DNA of 29,804 nucleotides from a virus: positions 1-29,804 of IMG/VR virus record IMGVR_UViG_3300007734_000553; one strand, written 5' to 3'. A program made the translations under genes and the position numbers. This document shows positions 24,088-29,804 of the stretch, one piece after another. Every line of letters begins with the position of its first letter. Position 1 is the first letter of the stretch. The notes beneath the pieces were generated by a model that made no database searches, was not told the origin of the DNA, and was given only the letters and a program-made list of their open reading frames with translations.

Positions 24088-24486
24088 TCAGCAAAGCACG
24101 AAGATTTCTTCGTCACGCTTGGCGCAAAGGGCGATGCAAACACCAAGTTTTTTCATTTTGGCTTCGCTGCGCAGGATATTCTTGGGGAAGACAACCTCAT
24201 CATCGGGGCGTTCTTCGTGATCGTGGCCCTGGCCATGGGACCAGCGCACGTACAACTTTTTGTCATCCAAGTGGAAGGTCGCATTGGCGTGATTCGACCA
24301 GCCATTTTCACGGCGTTCGGTGCACGCGATTTCCAGCCAGAAGAAGGTGTTCCCTTTGCGATCCTTGTCCCGAATCAGGCGCCACGGATCACAAGCGTCG
24401 ATTTGGGGCAATTCAGTGATCATGCGCTTGAGGTGCGCTTCGAGGCGGTCTTCGTCGTTTTTGCGGGTGGTGTTGTTGGCGATCAT
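24088..24486 (-). CDS. Unknown 132-residue leftward protein
   Basis: I do not recognise this protein. It is charged, with a helical N-terminus (NDEDRLEAHLKRMITELPQI, about 10-29), an apparent beta-rich middle (GNTFFWLEIACTERR; NATFHLDDKKLYVRWSHG) and a Lys/Glu-rich C-terminal region. Three His lie together in GQGHDHEE (about 85-92), and Cys residues are scattered. The ATG at 24486 has GGAG at proper distance (24494-24497 on the reverse strand). It is transcribed away from the ribbon-helix-helix gene, from the shared operator-like region 24487-24669, so it is likely an early or regulatory product. Codon use is more AT-rich than in the late genes. Confidence 0.72.
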   Translation of the reverse strand: MIANNTTRKNDEDRLEAHLKRMITELPQIDACDPWRLIRDKDRKGNTFFWLEIACTERRENGWSNHANATFHLDDKKLYVRWSHGQGHDHEERPDDEVVFPKNILRSEAKMKKLGVCIALCAKRDEEIFVLC

Positions 24487-24540
24487 GGTGTCTCCGTGGT
24501 GTGGGGGTCGGCATCAGCACCGCCCGCTCACACAAACACC

Positions 24541-24650
24541 ATACACCACTCACCACCCCCATACACCCCCTAATGCAGCAACACACTTTTGCACCCATGC
24601 AACAATACGGGCTGGCATGGGGGTGCATAGGGGTGTATATGGGTGCATCC
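24541..24650. promoter_or_regulatory. Operator-like repeat cluster in divergent intergenic region
   Basis: Three tandem 10-base repeats with consensus GGGTGYATAN occupy 24621-24630, 24631-24640 and 24641-24650, just before the AAGGAG site (24655-24660) of the next gene. On the other strand the same core (GGTGTAT, read as ATACACC on the top strand) appears at 24541-24547 and 24561-24567, exactly 20 bases apart. A dyad TGCACCCATGC (24590-24600) / GCATGGGGGTGCA (24615-24627) links the two groups. Spacings of 10 and 20 bases equal one and two helical turns, as expected for cooperative binding. TATATG (24636-24641) lies within the repeats and could be a -10 box. Confidence 0.62.
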
Positions 24651-24669
24651 CTTCAAGGAGTGCCCCAAA

Positions 24670-24861
24670 ATGCCCAGTGTTCACACCAAGACTTACAAGG
24701 TCTCCGATGCAAACGTCGACACGCTGGAGTGGATTCGCGCCCAGTCCGGCTGCCGCTCGTCAACCGACACGCTCGCCCGCATGATCGAGTGGGTCTCCGC
24801 CGATCCCACCGCGTTGACCGCGTTCCGCAACCGTGTTCATAAGAGCAGCGCGCAACGCTGA
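24670..24861 (+). CDS. Small ribbon-helix-helix-like DNA-binding protein
   Basis: This 63-residue protein has the Arc/CopG-type plan: a short strand (TKTYKVSD, about 6-13), a first helix (NVDTLEWIRAQSG), a turn (CRSS), a second helix (TDTLARMIEWVSAD) and a short basic tail. Such proteins bind short direct repeats as dimers of dimers through the N-terminal strand. The tandem 10-base repeats immediately upstream are a natural target, suggesting autoregulation and control of the divergent leftward gene. The ribosome site AAGGAG sits 9 bases before the ATG. No catalytic residues or partner toxin-like gene are visible. The fold call is by pattern, not by close family memory. Confidence 0.7.
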   Translation: MPSVHTKTYKVSDANVDTLEWIRAQSGCRSSTDTLARMIEWVSADPTALTAFRNRVHKSSAQR

Positions 24862-24869
24862 ATTAGAAA

Positions 24870-24899
24870 CGCCCCGTCGATCTGACCATCGACGGGGCG
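24870..24899 (+). terminator. Perfect 12-bp hairpin between regulator and primase genes
   Basis: CGCCCCGTCGAT (24870-24881) pairs perfectly with ATCGACGGGGCG (24888-24899) around a 6-base loop. It lies 9 bases after the regulator stop and 27 bases before the primase ATG. No T-run follows, so it may attenuate read-through or protect the short regulator mRNA so that regulator is made in excess of primase. Confidence 0.6.
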
Positions 24900-24926
24900 G
24901 ACACGACAACCATGTGAGGACAACAC

Positions 24927-27284
24927 ATGATCACCAACGCCACTGTAGCCCATTCGTATACACCGGTCGACAATATCGTTGAATTTGGGGTGAACGTGTC
25001 CCCCGAAGTGACCGGATTTCCCGTCGAGTGGCGCAAGGGGTTGGGTGGCCACGCGCCATGGCCCCGTCCGCCGAGTGGCCTGCACCACGTGCGAGACACG
25101 CATGATGGTGGACGTAAGGCCACCACCGGACTCTTCGATGGGCAGCAGCGGGATCGGGCCAGCCTGATCGCCGTGGACTGTATCGGGCTCGATGCGGACG
25201 CCGCAGATTGGATGGTGGCCACGGGTCAGCACCCGTCTACGGAAGCAGCCAAGGCGATCATGCACCGGCAATCGGCGAATGATGCCGAGGCCTTGAACGC
25301 AGCTTTGACGGTGCATCGCCGCGTGATCCTGGGGTTGATCGAGGCCGCTGGTTACCCGCCACCCACGCGCATCGTGCACTCCGGCTACGGCCTGCATCTG
25401 TGGTGGCACTTGGATTCCCCCGTGTGGAAGTCCAACGCCAGCGATTGGGCGAGCATTCAATTCGCGGCCCCCATGATGATCGCGAAAATCAACGAGACCG
25501 CCGGGTGGCACGCGATGGACCCCGCGGCCAAAGATGGCGGCACCCGGTTGTTGGCCGTGCCTGGAATGCACAACGTCAAAGGACACGCGAAGCGGTTGGT
25601 CATGGTCTCGGGGTGGTCCGAAACCCGGCTCACGATCGCCCAGGTGGAGTCTTGGATCGGGGTGCGCATCCAAGTCGATCCGATCACTGGACGGGTGCGC
25701 AAATCCCGCCCAGGGCCACTGCAGGGGGGTGCGCGATCCCCGATCGAGTTCGTTGATCTCAGCGCGCCTGAGTACCGGATGCCCGACGGGCGGTCCATGC
25801 TGGCGTGGATTCAAGAGCTCGCCCCGGGATCGGAGCGGGTGGGGTGCCCCGCGCCCGGTGGGCGCGATGGCAAGAATTCGATCACACTGCACCGCGAGAC
25901 GCCAGGGCACCCGTGGGAGTGGTGGGCCCACGACTTCGGGCGGGATCGCAACCTGGTTCACGCCCCCACGGCCCCCGAGGCCCCTGAGGGGGCCAGGGGG
26001 GGGCTCACCCTCGTCGAGAATGGCGATGAACACGGAATCGCCCCCGTTAGTCTATATACAACAACACCACATAAGACTAACGGGGGCGATTCCCACCCCA
26101 TCGGCATTCTCGACGAGGTAGGGCCCCCCCCTGGGCCAACCCCGGCCCCCGCCACCCCTGTGGCGCCCGTCCTCATCGAGCCTTCGCTCGAAGACACCGC
26201 CGCTCAGATCGCCGCCGCTAAGTTGGCCCCCGCCACACAACGCGATGCGTTCACCCCCGATGAGCTGGACCAATTGTTGGAGGGGGCCATCGCCGAAGCC
26301 ATCGGTGAGCCCGTTCCGCCCACCAAGCCGTATTCGACTGCCGCGGTTCGGTTCGCGGACTCCCGTAAGGCGATGGTGTGCACGCGGGCCCCTTGGCTGC
26401 ACTCCGCCAAGACTGGCGATCACGAGGCCCTGGCGATGCGTCTGGTGTGTCGCTCTCGCCGGTGCCCCGACTGTGCGCCCCTCCTCACAGCCGCGGCTGT
26501 AGGGGCCGTGGAGGCCACGCTGGGGGCCTTGTTCGCCAATGGGGCCGGGCTCCTTCGTGCGTGGCGTGTGCTCATCCTGCCGAACCTGGGCGATGACACC
26601 CGATTGGGCAGGTGGGCCGATGCCGCCCCCCGTGATCGGCACTACTTGACCATCGCGACCACGGCCACCACGACCCACACGTTCGTCATGTACCGAAGTA
26701 ACTTCCTCAACGAAGCGGGAAACGAGGTGCACCGCCCGCAGCGGTCTAAGACGAAGCCATCGCGGCTCGATCAATTGCTCGATGATGCCGTCGAGTACCG
26801 GGTGCCCTCGATGACTCGGTGGATCATTCAGCACGCATCGAAGCTCGTGGAATCCATCGACGTGGACTCGTGGGACTCCAAGCAGATTCGCCCGATTCGT
26901 GGGCGCGGTTGGCTGATCAAGACCATCATGATGGTGCGCAATGCCCTGCTCGGCATTCAGCCGGAGTCCACCGAGAAGGACCCCGATCGCGTCTCGATCG
27001 TGTCCCATATGACGCCGAAGGAGGTGCAGCGCCTCGCGGAAGAGACGGCGCTCGCATCGATCGCCGCAGAGCAGACCACCCAAGGCACCAAAATCGGGGC
27101 CGTCATCGCGACCCGGGTGCGGTGGGGGTTCGGGTCGGACCCCACGCCTGCCGGCACGATCCTGGAGGGACTGATCGAATCGGGGGCCATTCCCCGTGTG
27201 CGCGCCAAGCGCGGCACCAAGCCCCGGCAGGGCCCGACCGCATGGGATGACGCCTTCGAATGGATCGAGGGCACCGAACGCTAA
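24927..27284 (+). CDS. AEP-type primase fused to zinc-finger C-terminal part (replication protein)
   Basis: At 785 residues this is the only clear replication gene. The N-terminal part carries the three archaeo-eukaryotic primase motifs: acidic LDAD (Asp89, Asp91) after IAVD, the HSGYGLHLWW block (Gly153, Gly155, His157), and Asp198/Asp203 followed by TRLLAVPGMHNVKG (205-219), where most relatives have a PGT-x-N-x-K motif. Residues about 356-404 form a Pro/Gly-rich linker encoded by a large DNA palindrome. The C-terminal part starts with a likely zinc site (Cys485, His492, His499, Cys508, Cys513, Cys516; CRSRRCPDC) and a long region of unknown fold; no Walker A motif or HUH motif was found. 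The zinc part recalls plasmid replication initiators. It probably binds the origin and primes for the host polymerase. GAGGA precedes ATG 24927. Confidence 0.82.
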   Translation: MITNATVAHSYTPVDNIVEFGVNVSPEVTGFPVEWRKGLGGHAPWPRPPSGLHHVRDTHDGGRKATTGLFDGQQRDRASLIAVDCIGLDADAADWMVATGQHPSTEAAKAIMHRQSANDAEALNAALTVHRRVILGLIEAAGYPPPTRIVHSGYGLHLWWHLDSPVWKSNASDWASIQFAAPMMIAKINETAGWHAMDPAAKDGGTRLLAVPGMHNVKGHAKRLVMVSGWSETRLTIAQVESWIGVRIQVDPITGRVRKSRPGPLQGGARSPIEFVDLSAPEYRMPDGRSMLAWIQELAPGSERVGCPAPGGRDGKNSITLHRETPGHPWEWWAHDFGRDRNLVHAPTAPEAPEGARGGLTLVENGDEHGIAPVSLYTTTPHKTNGGDSHPIGILDEVGPPPGPTPAPATPVAPVLIEPSLEDTAAQIAAAKLAPATQRDAFTPDELDQLLEGAIAEAIGEPVPPTKPYSTAAVRFADSRKAMVCTRAPWLHSAKTGDHEALAMRLVCRSRRCPDCAPLLTAAAVGAVEATLGALFANGAGLLRAWRVLILPNLGDDTRLGRWADAAPRDRHYLTIATTATTTHTFVMYRSNFLNEAGNEVHRPQRSKTKPSRLDQLLDDAVEYRVPSMTRWIIQHASKLVESIDVDSWDSKQIRPIRGRGWLIKTIMMVRNALLGIQPESTEKDPDRVSIVSHMTPKEVQRLAEETALASIAAEQTTQGTKIGAVIATRVRWGFGSDPTPAGTILEGLIESGAIPRVRAKRGTKPRQGPTAWDDAFEWIEGTER
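25992..26137. repeat. Large imperfect palindrome inside the primase gene (candidate origin element)
   Basis: A perfect 20-bp stem (26034-26053 with 26074-26093) surrounds a 20-base AT-rich loop (26054-26073, containing CTATATAC at its edge). After a 5-base mismatched bubble, a second stem of 20 pairs with one mismatch (26009-26028 with 26099-26118) follows. A third, GC-only part has runs of eight G (25996-26003) facing eight C (26124-26131). Arms together are about 55-60 bases each. It is in frame and encodes the linker of the primase. It could be the replication origin, an inserted palindromic element or a transcript processing site. Confidence 0.85.
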
Positions 27285-27299
27285 AACCTTTCCCCTTCG

Positions 27300-27328
27300 T
27301 TGACCCAACCCACCACCCCCGATACATT
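27300..27328 (+). promoter_or_regulatory. Sigma70-like promoter for sigma-like gene
   Basis: TTGACC (27300-27305) and TACATT (27323-27328) are 17 bases apart, a near-consensus sigma70 arrangement in the short gap between primase and the 186-residue gene. It would place transcription start near 27335, about 26 bases before the ATG. Confidence 0.68.
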
Positions 27329-27360
27329 GCCGATGGACACGGTGAATTCGGGGGACAACG

Positions 27361-27921
27361 ATGTTTGATGAGTGGGACCCATGCGCGTGGGCGGCAGACG
27401 TGGCGACGGCGGTGGCGGCCGATGAGGCCCTGGTGGCCCAAGTCCACGAAGTGTGTGCCAGCCCCCCATGGCATGAACCCCAATGGGCCAAACGCCTGGC
27501 CATCGAGGTCCCACGGCTCGCGACGGGCGCGTGTGGCGCGCGTGCCCTGCCCTACATGCCGCTCGAAGACGTCATCGCCGAATTGCAGGCCACGCTGATC
27601 ACCCGAAGCCAGAGCGCCGCATCCCGATGGGACCCAACCAGGGGCCGCACAACATGGACCGGGTGGGCCTGCATGGTCATGCGCTCCCGATTCCTGAACC
27701 TGGTGCGCGGGACCAACACCCCAACGGCCAAGTGCATCAGCTTCGCCAACGAGATGCAGGTGGAGGACTGGAGCGCGGACAGCCACCCCTACGATGAAGA
27801 CGATAGCCCCTGGTTGAGCAGCAAGGGGAAGCGGCCATCCAGAGCGGGCCAGCGGCGCACTGGACGCCCAATGGGCCGCCCTCGCAAGCACCCGAAGCCC
27901 CACACCGCCCCCGCCTTGTAA
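27361..27921 (+). CDS. Sigma-region-2-like protein with AT-hook-like tail
   Basis: This is a 186-residue protein. Residues about 68-118 (LEDVIAELQATLITRSQSAA, then SRWDPTRGRTTWTGWACMVM) resemble the sigma70 region 2 core, in which an Asp-Pro-x-Arg-Gly turn follows a helix and precedes the -10-binding helix. Region 4, the usual -35-binding part, is not evident. Instead the C-terminus has TGRPMGRPRKHPKP (167-180), similar to an AT-hook, a minor-groove binder. Such a protein could redirect host RNA polymerase to late promoters. It has its own promoter and a GGGGGA ribosome site, and is followed by a hairpin. An alternative is a non-sigma DNA-binding protein. The call is moderate. Confidence 0.68.
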   Translation: MFDEWDPCAWAADVATAVAADEALVAQVHEVCASPPWHEPQWAKRLAIEVPRLATGACGARALPYMPLEDVIAELQATLITRSQSAASRWDPTRGRTTWTGWACMVMRSRFLNLVRGTNTPTAKCISFANEMQVEDWSADSHPYDEDDSPWLSSKGKRPSRAGQRRTGRPMGRPRKHPKPHTAPAL

Positions 27922-27923
27922 AA

Positions 27924-27956
27924 CGCCTTGTAGGGGCACCCACGGCCCCTACGGCG
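27924..27956 (+). terminator. Hairpin ending the replication/regulatory operon
   Basis: GTAGGGGC (27930-27937) pairs perfectly with GCCCCTAC (27945-27952); CGCC (27924-27927) with GGCG (27953-27956) extends the stem past a two-base bulge. It lies directly after the stop of the sigma-like gene. No T-run follows, but position suggests transcription ends here before the late promoter. Confidence 0.55.
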
Positions 27957-28017
27957 AGCCGTAATATGCGAACCCACCCGTAGTGTGCTAATCTTACTAT
28001 TCCCACCACCGGTAGTA

Positions 28018-28044
28018 TTGACTGCCCCAAAAATAGGCTATAGT
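28018..28044 (+). promoter_or_regulatory. Promoter of the packaging/late operon with shared TAGGCTATAGTC block
   Basis: TTGACT (28018-28023) and TATAGT (28039-28044) are 15 bases apart. The -10 lies in TAGGCTATAGTC (28034-28045), identical to the block at 18780-18791. The surrounding 27960-28050 stretch is AT-rich for this genome and includes TACTA/TAGTA inverted bases (27996-28018) that might be an operator. It drives the gene at 28070 and, by read-through, terminase and head genes. Confidence 0.65.
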
Positions 28045-28069
28045 CGATAGTAGACCGGCGAGGTGGTTA

Positions 28070-28570
28070 GTGAAATGCCCTGCGTGTGGCGGCAAGACCC
28101 GTACTCAGCAGACGATCCCAGCAGAGAACCGCAACGATGGGCGCGTGTACCGCACCCGAAAGTGTCTGGAAGAAGGGTGCGGGACGCTGTCCTCGACCTT
28201 GGAGATCTATCACTCCGAACGGAACCTCGTCTTGATGGAGGGGGCCGCCCAACCCGCCGCCCCCACCGCCCCGGTCCCCGTGGTGGCCATCCCGATGGCG
28301 GCCCCTGGTACCTGCCTCTTCGACCTGGAAGGTGGTTTGGAGAAGGGACTGAAGCAGGCTGTCGCGTGCATCGTCGATGCCGTGGACACAACCAAGCCTG
28401 CCCCAGACAAGGTGCGCGTCGACGCCGCCAAGTGGCTCATCGAAGATCGCCGGAAATGGCGCATCGCCACCGCCCAGCAACTCAACCAGGCTGGCACCAC
28501 CCCCGCGGACCCCGCCATGGCCGAGCTCACTGGCATCCTGCGGTTGCTGCCACTTGAGGCGTCCGCGTGA
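28070..28570 (+). CDS. Zinc-ribbon protein, candidate small terminase subunit
   Basis: This 166-residue protein sits directly before the large terminase and overlaps its start, the usual place of the small terminase that recognises the packaging site. The N-terminus is a zinc ribbon: CPAC (Cys3, Cys6) and RKCLEEGC (Cys32, Cys37), with a spacing and an Arg-rich lead (VYRTRKC) reminiscent of NrdR. A Pro/Ala linker (about 62-84) leads to a helical C-terminal part (about 90-160; VRVDAAKWLIEDRRKWRIAT) that resembles helical segments of small terminases. GTG 28070 is preferred, since it keeps the first Cys pair and has GAGG (28059-28063) upstream. The small-terminase role is inferred from place; a transcription regulator is the alternative. 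Confidence 0.72.
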   Translation: MKCPACGGKTRTQQTIPAENRNDGRVYRTRKCLEEGCGTLSSTLEIYHSERNLVLMEGAAQPAAPTAPVPVVAIPMAAPGTCLFDLEGGLEKGLKQAVACIVDAVDTTKPAPDKVRVDAAKWLIEDRRKWRIATAQQLNQAGTTPADPAMAELTGILRLLPLEASA

Positions 28571-29804
28571 CCGTGTGGACCCCGCCCAGCATCCCTACGT
28601 CGATGCAGGGGCAAGCGAAGCGATTGGTTGGAGATCTCGGGCTGTTCGCCCGTCTGCACAAAGTCCAAGACAAGGACAGCAAGGCCGAGATCCCGTTCGA
28701 TCCCCTGCCGATGCAGACGAAGATCTTCGCGGCCATCGCCGCTGGGCACCGCCGCATCATCGTGTGCAAAGCGCGGCAGGTCGCCGCCACCACGGCTTGC
28801 AAGATGGCCCTGCACCATCTCGCCTACACAACGCCGAACGCGGCGATGCACGCCGTGGTGTCCATGCGCGCCGATTCGGCCACCAGCCTCATGGACGACA
28901 ACCGCCGGTGGGTCGGCCACTTGCCCCAAGCGTTGCGCCGCACCCTCAAAGTCAACGCACGCGGCGAGCTGGTCTATGCGGAGACGGGCGCAGGGATCAA
29001 GGCTTTCACTTCAAGATCTACGACCGGTCTGCGATCGTATGCGCCATCGGCCGTGCTCATCTCCGAGCACGCCTATGCCCCCGATCAAGATGAACTGCTG
29101 GCCCAGGCCACGGCGGCCGTAGGCGATGGGCTCTTGATCGTTGAGAGCACGGCCAACGCGCCCGGTGACGCCTTCAGCCGGCTGGTTCAGGGGGCGCCAG
29201 ACAACGGCTGGCACCTGATTACCATGTGGTGGTGGGAGCACCCGGCCTATGAAGACCTGGAGCCCGCCGAAGATCTGAGCCCCGCTGAGTTGCAGCTTCA
29301 GACCGCATACAACCTGACCCTGGGCCAACTGCACTGGCGCAGGCGGCAAGTGGCGACGCTGGGCGAGCACAAGTTCCGGCGTGAGTATCCAGCCAACCTC
29401 GATGACTGCTTCGTGTCGCGCAGCGGTGGTTACTTCGATGATCAAGCCTTGGGCACGGACGCGATTCATGTACTCGATTTCGCCGCGATCGGCGAAGACG
29501 GCGCACGAGAGATCGAGGCACCCGTGCACACCGATCGGTACGTCATGGGCGTGGACGTAGGCGGCGGCGTTGGTGGGGACTACTCGACCATCGCCGTGGT
29601 GAGCGTGGCGACCCGACAGCCGGTCTTCACTTGCCGTAGCAACAGGGCATCCCCTGCCGCTTGGGCGCACAAGGTCATTCAGGTGGCCAGCCGCTACAAC
29701 CAAGCCATGGTCTTGGCCGAGAGCAACAACCACGGCCATGCCTTGATTCAAGAGCTCGACAACTGCGGCTATCGCAACCAGTGGCGCAATCCCAAGACCG
29801 GCAA
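28567..29804 (+). CDS. terL: Terminase large subunit, N-terminal part (gene cut by contig end)
   Basis: This is the ATPase half of the packaging motor. GTG 28567 overlaps the upstream TGA, giving coupled synthesis with the candidate small subunit. Motifs in order: adenine-binding Gln in FDPLPMQTKIF (Gln50), Walker A-like KARQVAATT (68-76), Walker B LISEHA (164-169) with the Ser-Glu variant of the usual Asp-Glu (Glu167 catalytic), and coupling motif VESTAN (192-197). The nuclease domain starts at about 320 and reappears at the left end of the window. The frame is open to the last base; joined to 1-615 it gives 518 residues. The Ser-Glu variant is known in other phage terminases, so it is not a defect. 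Confidence 0.93.
   Translation, partial: MTVWTPPSIPTSMQGQAKRLVGDLGLFARLHKVQDKDSKAEIPFDPLPMQTKIFAAIAAGHRRIIVCKARQVAATTACKMALHHLAYTTPNAAMHAVVSMRADSATSLMDDNRRWVGHLPQALRRTLKVNARGELVYAETGAGIKAFTSRSTTGLRSYAPSAVLISEHAYAPDQDELLAQATAAVGDGLLIVESTANAPGDAFSRLVQGAPDNGWHLITMWWWEHPAYEDLEPAEDLSPAELQLQTAYNLTLGQLHWRRRQVATLGEHKFRREYPANLDDCFVSRSGGYFDDQALGTDAIHVLDFAAIGEDGAREIEAPVHTDRYVMGVDVGGGVGGDYSTIAVVSVATRQPVFTCRSNRASPAAWAHKVIQVASRYNQAMVLAESNNHGHALIQELDNCGYRNQWRNPKTG
29509..29804. repeat. Right copy of contig-end overlap (matches 1-296)
   Basis: These 296 bases repeat the left end with 11 substitutions and no gaps. The last 50 bases are identical to 247-296. Over the aligned reading frame nine codons differ, eight of them silently and one as Leu to Ile. 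This shows assembly closure through two diverged alleles of the terminase gene. Confidence 0.9.

Noticed and set aside
23656-24573. 305-codon forward frame across the leftward island
   Set aside because: It lies opposite three leftward genes that have good ribosome sites; its own start lacks one and it runs through the operator repeats.
24541-24650. CRISPR-like array or microsatellite in the 10-base repeats
   Set aside because: The units are short, few, without spacers and adjacent to a DNA-binding protein gene, so operator sites explain them better.
24670-24861. Antitoxin of a toxin-antitoxin pair
   Set aside because: Ribbon-helix-helix proteins often are antitoxins, but the next gene is a primase and no toxin-like gene is adjacent in the same operon.
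28567-29804. Ser-Glu in place of Asp-Glu at the terminase Walker B site as a sign of inactivation
   Set aside because: The catalytic Glu is present and the Ser-Glu form is common among phage large terminases. All other motifs are intact.
1-29804. Temperate phage with integration module
   Set aside because: No integrase, recombinase or attachment site was seen anywhere in what appears to be a complete genome. Regulators alone do not establish lysogeny.

Overview
The window looks like an essentially complete genome of a small, high-GC, tailed double-stranded DNA bacteriophage with a short, T7-like (podovirus-type) tail. The first 296 bases and the last 296 bases (1-296 and 29509-29804) are the same stretch of the large terminase gene at about 96% identity. 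The contig therefore closes on itself, with a unit length of about 29.5 kb, and the terminase gene is split across the two ends. No integrase, tRNA, rRNA, CRISPR array or insertion sequence is visible. The host cannot be read from the sequence; strong AGGAGG-type ribosome sites and high GC fit many bacteria.

Layout. Packaging and head: a zinc-ribbon protein in the small-terminase position (28070-28570), large terminase (28567 to the end, then 1-615), portal (625-2262), a small acidic-tailed protein, a WYL-like protein, scaffold (3265-4056), major capsid protein (4231-5253) and a capsid cement protein (5358-5810). Tail: a gp11-like adaptor (5916-7277), a gp12-like nozzle (7285-9468) and three small tail-associated proteins with related N-termini (9465-11753). 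Ejection proteins: gp14-like, gp15-like and gp16-like genes (11762-18782), the last 1464 residues long. Host-recognition set: 18826-22002, including two fibre-like proteins that share an N-terminal anchor motif. Lysis: a holin-like membrane protein (22378-22692) and an M15-family endolysin (22963-23388), with small proteins between.

The control and replication region lies at 23374-27921. It has a leftward block (two small membrane or hypothetical ORFs, an HTH protein and an unknown 132-residue protein) facing the rightward late genes. A divergent intergenic region with tandem 10-bp repeats follows. To its right are a ribbon-helix-helix-like protein, a 785-residue AEP-type primase fused to a zinc-finger C-terminal part, and a short sigma-region-2-like protein ending in an AT-hook-like motif. 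No DNA polymerase, helicase or RNA polymerase gene is seen, so the phage probably borrows the host replisome after priming.

Regulation. Convincing sigma70-like promoters precede the capsid gene (4053-4081) and the sigma-like gene (27300-27328). Two others, before the terminase operon (28018-28044) and before the fibre genes (18760-18790), share an identical 12-base -10 block, TAGGCTATAGTC. Most genes are tightly packed, with stop/start overlaps or stop codons merged into the next ribosome site.

Most unusual observations: a roughly 145-bp imperfect palindrome inside the primase open reading frame (25992-26137); the helically phased operator-like repeats at 24541-24650; the leftward island with a 31-residue membrane peptide; and diverged but almost entirely synonymous alleles at the two contig ends.
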